The notes under the pieces were generated by a model. It was not told the DNA's origin, did not search any database, and was given only the letters and a program-made list of their open reading frames with translations. DNA of 34,268 nucleotides from Candidatus Krumholzibacteriota bacterium (GTDB lineage: Bacteria; Krumholzibacteriota; Krumholzibacteriia; LZORAL124-64-63). This document shows, one piece after another, positions 31,473 through 34,268 of the stretch. The position numbers and the translations under genes are program-made. The stretch lies in contig JAJRWA010000102.1 of the NCBI GenBank assembly GCA_024277025.1, positions 1 to 34,268 on the forward strand, in the 5' to 3' direction. Position 1 is the stretch's first letter. Every line of letters begins with the position of its first letter.

Positions 31473-33083
31473 CTAGCGGACGACGACGACCTTGCGGGTC
31501 ACCACGTCGGGACCCGCCGCCAGACGTACGATATACATGCCGGCCGCGACCCCGCGGCCGGCATTGTCGCTTCCGTCCCACATTTCAGAGTACTGGCCGG
31601 CGGCGCGGTTTTCGGCGACCAAAGAGCGCACCTGGCGCCCGCGGAGATCATAGACCGCAAGATCGACGGCTTCGGCGGCATAGGTCGTGAACTGGATCCG
31701 GGTGCGGCTGCTGCTGGTGGTGGCGGGTACGCGCATGACCAGACTGGTGGCTGCGGACGGTCCGGTGGCCACACCGCTGGGCGCCGCCAGTCTCGCCGTC
31801 CAGACGCTCAGGTCGCCCTGGTCCATGGCCATCCAGGTGGCCCAGGTCACGCCGTCCCAGGCATCGATCCCGATATAATCGCCAAAAAATACATTGTCCC
31901 ACGGCGTGAACGGCGCGTCGCTGACGACCAGGTTGGTAAAGGTGCCGCCGCCATCGCGGGACACGGCGACGACCACTTCGGTGGCGTCGCCCGCGGTGCT
32001 GCGCCGGTCATAGAAGACGACCGAGACCGCGCCGGTGATCGGGTCCACCGTCAGCCAGGGAAAGAACTGCTGGGCCGGACCGGTATCGTCGTTGACCCGG
32101 CTGGGTGGACTCCAAGTGGCGCCCTGGTTGTCGCTGTAGCACAGAAAAACGTCCGTATCATCGGTGCCGTTGCGCTGGTCCGAGAACACAATATAGATGC
32201 GGCCGCGGTAGCCGGATGAGCTGACGTCACAGGCGGTGATCGGCATGCCGTTGGCCCGCCACACCCCGGGGACGGCGAAATCCCAGCCGCCCGGCTGACT
32301 GGTCACCAGCACGTCGGCCTCGAAGGTCACGCCGCCATCCAGCGAGCGATCAAAGCGGATCTCGTCGTGACCGGACCAGGCGACATACACCTGTCCGTCC
32401 GGGCCGATGGCCGGCACCGCGCCCTCGACGGTCAGATCCTCGTCCACGCAATTGCCGCCGCGGTCGCTGATCCGCACGGGCACGCTCCAGGTCAGGCCGT
32501 GGTCCACCGAGCGCGAGAACAGGATGCGGGTGCTGTCGGCCGGGTCGCTGCTGCCGTAGGTGTCGAACTCGGTCCAGGCCAGGTAGATGTTGTCACGGTA
32601 GGGCGAGTTGGTGCGATCGGCCGCCAGCCAGGCCTTGTCCTGATCCTTGGGCGGGTTGAGGCCGACGCCGGCGCCGTCGTTCCAGGTCAGGCCGCCGTCG
32701 GTGGATTTCTGGACCACGATCCGGTCCAGCCAGGAACCGCCGGCCGGATTGGACAGGTGGGCGTAGTACAAGTCACCGTTGGCGTCGAAGATCAGGCAGG
32801 GGTCGCCCGCCACGCCGAATGACGAACCGAGGTGGTCCTCGGACCAACTGACGCCGGCGTCGGTCGACCGGAAATGGAAGCTGATGTTGGCGCCCACGGC
32901 CAGATTGTCGGGGTCAGCCGGATTGATGGCGATGGACAGCTCTTCGGCCGTGGTGGTGCCGGGCTGGCTGATCTGGATCGCCGGCGGTGTGGCCTGGGCC
33001 CAACCGGCGGCCAGAATCAGCGCGCCGCAGATCAGGCGTGCGAACTTGCCGGGAGTTGCTGCGTATGCAATGTTCATGGTCAT
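31473..33083 (-). CDS. Exported sialidase-fold (Asp-box/BNR repeat) protein with FlgD-like C-terminal domain
   Basis: ATG 33083 follows AGGA at 4-nt spacing and a good promoter; a second ATG is six bases on (33077). The 536-residue product has a signal peptide (FARLICGALILAAGWAQA). Six Asp-box type motifs (S-x-D-x-G-x-T-W/F) are visible: RSTDAGVSWSED, KSTDGGLTWND, RSVDHGLTWS, RSLDGGVTFEAD, YSDNQGATWS and VSRDGGGTFTN, defining a six-bladed BNR propeller. Catalytic residues of true sialidases (Arg triad, Tyr-Glu pair) cannot be assigned, so the enzymatic role is open. The last 90 residues are the FlgD-like domain (IQFTTYAAEAVDLAVYDLRG, then RQVRSLV, GMYIVRL, end RKVVVVR). It lacks the PNPFNP start seen in the other two intact proteins. 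Confidence 0.82.
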   Translation of the reverse strand: MTMNIAYAATPGKFARLICGALILAAGWAQATPPAIQISQPGTTTAEELSIAINPADPDNLAVGANISFHFRSTDAGVSWSEDHLGSSFGVAGDPCLIFDANGDLYYAHLSNPAGGSWLDRIVVQKSTDGGLTWNDGAGVGLNPPKDQDKAWLAADRTNSPYRDNIYLAWTEFDTYGSSDPADSTRILFSRSVDHGLTWSVPVRISDRGGNCVDEDLTVEGAVPAIGPDGQVYVAWSGHDEIRFDRSLDGGVTFEADVLVTSQPGGWDFAVPGVWRANGMPITACDVSSSGYRGRIYIVFSDQRNGTDDTDVFLCYSDNQGATWSPPSRVNDDTGPAQQFFPWLTVDPITGAVSVVFYDRRSTAGDATEVVVAVSRDGGGTFTNLVVSDAPFTPWDNVFFGDYIGIDAWDGVTWATWMAMDQGDLSVWTARLAAPSGVATGPSAATSLVMRVPATTSSSRTRIQFTTYAAEAVDLAVYDLRGRQVRSLVAENRAAGQYSEMWDGSDNAGRGVAAGMYIVRLAAGPDVVTRKVVVVR

Positions 33084-33121
33084 CCTGTCCTGACTGGGGT
33101 CGCCGCTGGCGTGAACAGTTG

Positions 33122-33150
33122 AGTATACCACGTGGTTGAATCCGGGACAA
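33122..33150 (-). promoter_or_regulatory. Sigma-70-type promoter for the sialidase-fold gene
   Basis: On the minus strand TTGTCC (33150-33145), an exact 17-nt spacer and TATACT (33127-33122) precede the ATG at 33083 by about 39 nt, giving a short leader with the AGGA ribosome binding site. The -10 matches consensus at five of six positions. Confidence 0.6.
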
Positions 33151-33204
33151 ATCGGGTCCGGTGCAGCCGGCAAGAGCATCTGTCGAGACCAACCAGGGAA
33201 GCCC

Positions 33205-33995
33205 ATGCCAGACGTGAATCGTACCTTCTTCGCCCGCTTCATGAAGACCGTCGCCCGGGTCGAGCCGCAGGAAGTCAAAGCGGTCTGGCTCTCTTTTTTC
33301 TTCGTCTTCACGTTGATGGCCGCCTACTACATCCTGCGCCCCATTCGCGACGCCATGAGCAGCGACTGGACGGATGCCGAACTGAGCACCCTCTTCACCG
33401 CCACCTTCATCGTCAGCATCATCGTCACCACGCTGTATGGTGCGGCTTGCTCCCGGGTGCGTCTGGGCCGGCTGCTGCCGGGTATTTACACTTTGTTTGC
33501 GGTCTCCTTTTTCGGATTCTTCATGGCCTTCAGGGTCTGGCCGGGCCTGCCGCTGGTCGGCAAGATCTACTATGTGTGGATCAGCGTGTTCAGCCTGTTC
33601 CAGGTGTCGGTGTTCTGGTCCTTCATGGCCGATATCTTCAGTCGGCAGCAGGCTCCGCGCCTGTTCGGCTTCATCGCCGCCGGCAGCAGCATCGGGGCCT
33701 TGGCCGGCCCCGCAGTGGCCCTGTTGTTGATTGGTCCGCTGGGCAAATCGAATCTGGTGCTGATCTCCGCCGCCCTGCTGCTGGTCCCCATTCCGGTGAT
33801 CGCCTGGCTGGAGAAACTGAAGCACGCGGAATTGCAGGCTGGTCCGACCGGCGATGCCGACGACTACAACCGAACCCTGGGCGGCAACCCGTTCGCCGGC
33901 TTTCGCGACTTTGTCAGCAACCCCTACCTGTTGGCCATCGGACTGTTCATCCTGCTCTACACCTTCATCAGCACTTTTGTGTACTTCGAGTTGAA
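33205..33995 (+). pseudogene. MFS transporter related to ATP/ADP-translocase-like exporters, 3' half removed by an IS insertion
   Basis: ATG 33205 has AGGGA 5 nt upstream. The first about 264 residues are a normal MFS protein: WLSFFFVFTLMAAYYILRPI, LFTATFIVSIIVTTLYGA, IYYVWISVFSLFQVSVFWSF and FGFIAAGSSIGALAGP. The RDAM after YYILRPI and the SVFWSF-MADIF region mark the subgroup often annotated as NTP/NDP exchange or MFS. It should continue to about 420 residues with 12 helices. After TFVYFELN the sequence turns abruptly AT-rich, reads 31 unrelated residues and stops at 34087-34089. The junction near 33996 coincides with an IS end. The remaining N-terminal six or seven helices are unlikely to be functional. 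Confidence 0.8.
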
Positions 33996-34268
33996 CAGGA
34001 GTTTAGCAGCAACAACACAAAAAACGGCACAAGTTATTCTGTATCACTTCGTTAACGTTCAGCAGCCTGTAAGACCCCACTGGCGCTGATTCTCCACCCC
34101 AGGGCTCGTAGGACTTCAGTTTGGGTCTTAGATGGCGCTTCCAGGCGTCGCCGCGGTTTCTTGGCACCGGCCGGCAGAAGCAACACCGAGTGCAAATGAC
34201 GCATATCGTCCATAACATCGACGGCCGTGCGATTTACACCAGCTGTGGCCAGTCTCAGCTCCAAGCGC
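33996..34268. mobile_element. End of an IS4-superfamily (IS1634-like) insertion sequence, continuing beyond the window
   Basis: From about 33996 (CAGGAGTTTAGCAGC) composition and content change: an AT-rich non-coding 50-60 bases followed by the reverse-strand 3' end of a transposase gene. The boundary is inferred from where the interrupted MFS reading frame stops making sense; only one end is visible, so neither terminal inverted repeats nor the target duplication can be confirmed. Confidence 0.7.
34052..34268 (-). CDS. C-terminal part of an IS1634-like (IS4 superfamily DDE) transposase, 5' end outside window
   Basis: The frame is open from the right edge to TAA at 34054-34052, about 71 residues. 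It begins RLELRLATAGVNRTAVDVMD, followed by DMRHLHSVLLLPAGAKKPRR and VLRALGWRIS. IS1634-family transposases end with a similar arrangement: a 'LE.RL..AG.....' helix, a 'L..(V)..V' strand, a basic segment and 'VL.ALG'. The catalytic DDE residues lie upstream, outside the window. This is an assignment by pattern memory from a short fragment. Confidence 0.6.
   Translation of the reverse strand, partial: RLELRLATAGVNRTAVDVMDDMRHLHSVLLLPAGAKKPRRRLEAPSKTQTEVLRALGWRISASGVLQAAER

Overview
The window is high-GC DNA from a Gram-negative bacterium, most likely of the wider FCB group (Eisenbacteria, Krumholzibacteriota, Latescibacterota and relatives). Four points suggest this. Four genes encode large exported proteins ending in an FlgD-like C-terminal domain, two of them with a PNPFNP motif, in the style of a C-terminal sorting tag. 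There is a heptosyltransferase-type (GT9) enzyme. There is a futalosine-pathway menaquinone gene (mqnD). GTG and TTG starts with good ribosome binding sites are frequent. The phylum is an inference; no rRNA gene or ribosomal marker is present. No rRNA, tRNA, CRISPR array or replication origin was seen.

Layout. 1-9200: the end of a POT peptide transporter, a beta-propeller protein on the minus strand, a histidine kinase/response regulator pair, a second POT transporter with a large extra domain, an unknown membrane protein, an ACE-like M2 metallopeptidase and a 49-residue membrane protein. 9205-16556, minus strand: an apparent gene series running from an anchored exported protein through mqnD and a membrane phosphatase/sulfatase-fold enzyme to two exported FlgD-tailed proteins (FG-GAP, cohesin-like and dockerin-like domains). 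16641-26749, plus strand: a long, tightly packed series of TPR protein, GT9, GT4, small protein, NamZ-type muramidase, a fused MurU-AmgK enzyme, 4-alpha-glucanotransferase, MFS transporter and a YgjV-like protein. This series carries a nearly complete MurNAc salvage route: NamZ releases MurNAc, the kinase domain makes MurNAc-1-phosphate and the nucleotidyltransferase domain makes UDP-MurNAc.

26859-34268 is more disturbed. It has a lipoprotein nuclease, the decayed remains of an HNH-endonuclease-family gene, a frameshifted FlgD-tailed gene, nhaA, a sialidase-fold FlgD-tailed protein, and an MFS gene broken by an insertion sequence whose transposase runs off the window.

The most notable item is a short minus-strand gene at 28382-28729 that ordinary gene callers would miss. 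It encodes a 115-residue ArsC/thioredoxin-fold protein whose 14th codon is an in-frame TGA at the first position of a CxxC motif. A bacterial SECIS-like hairpin (8-bp stem, GUC loop starting 24 nt after the TGA) follows immediately. It reads as a selenoprotein, so the organism should have a selenocysteine insertion system outside this window.
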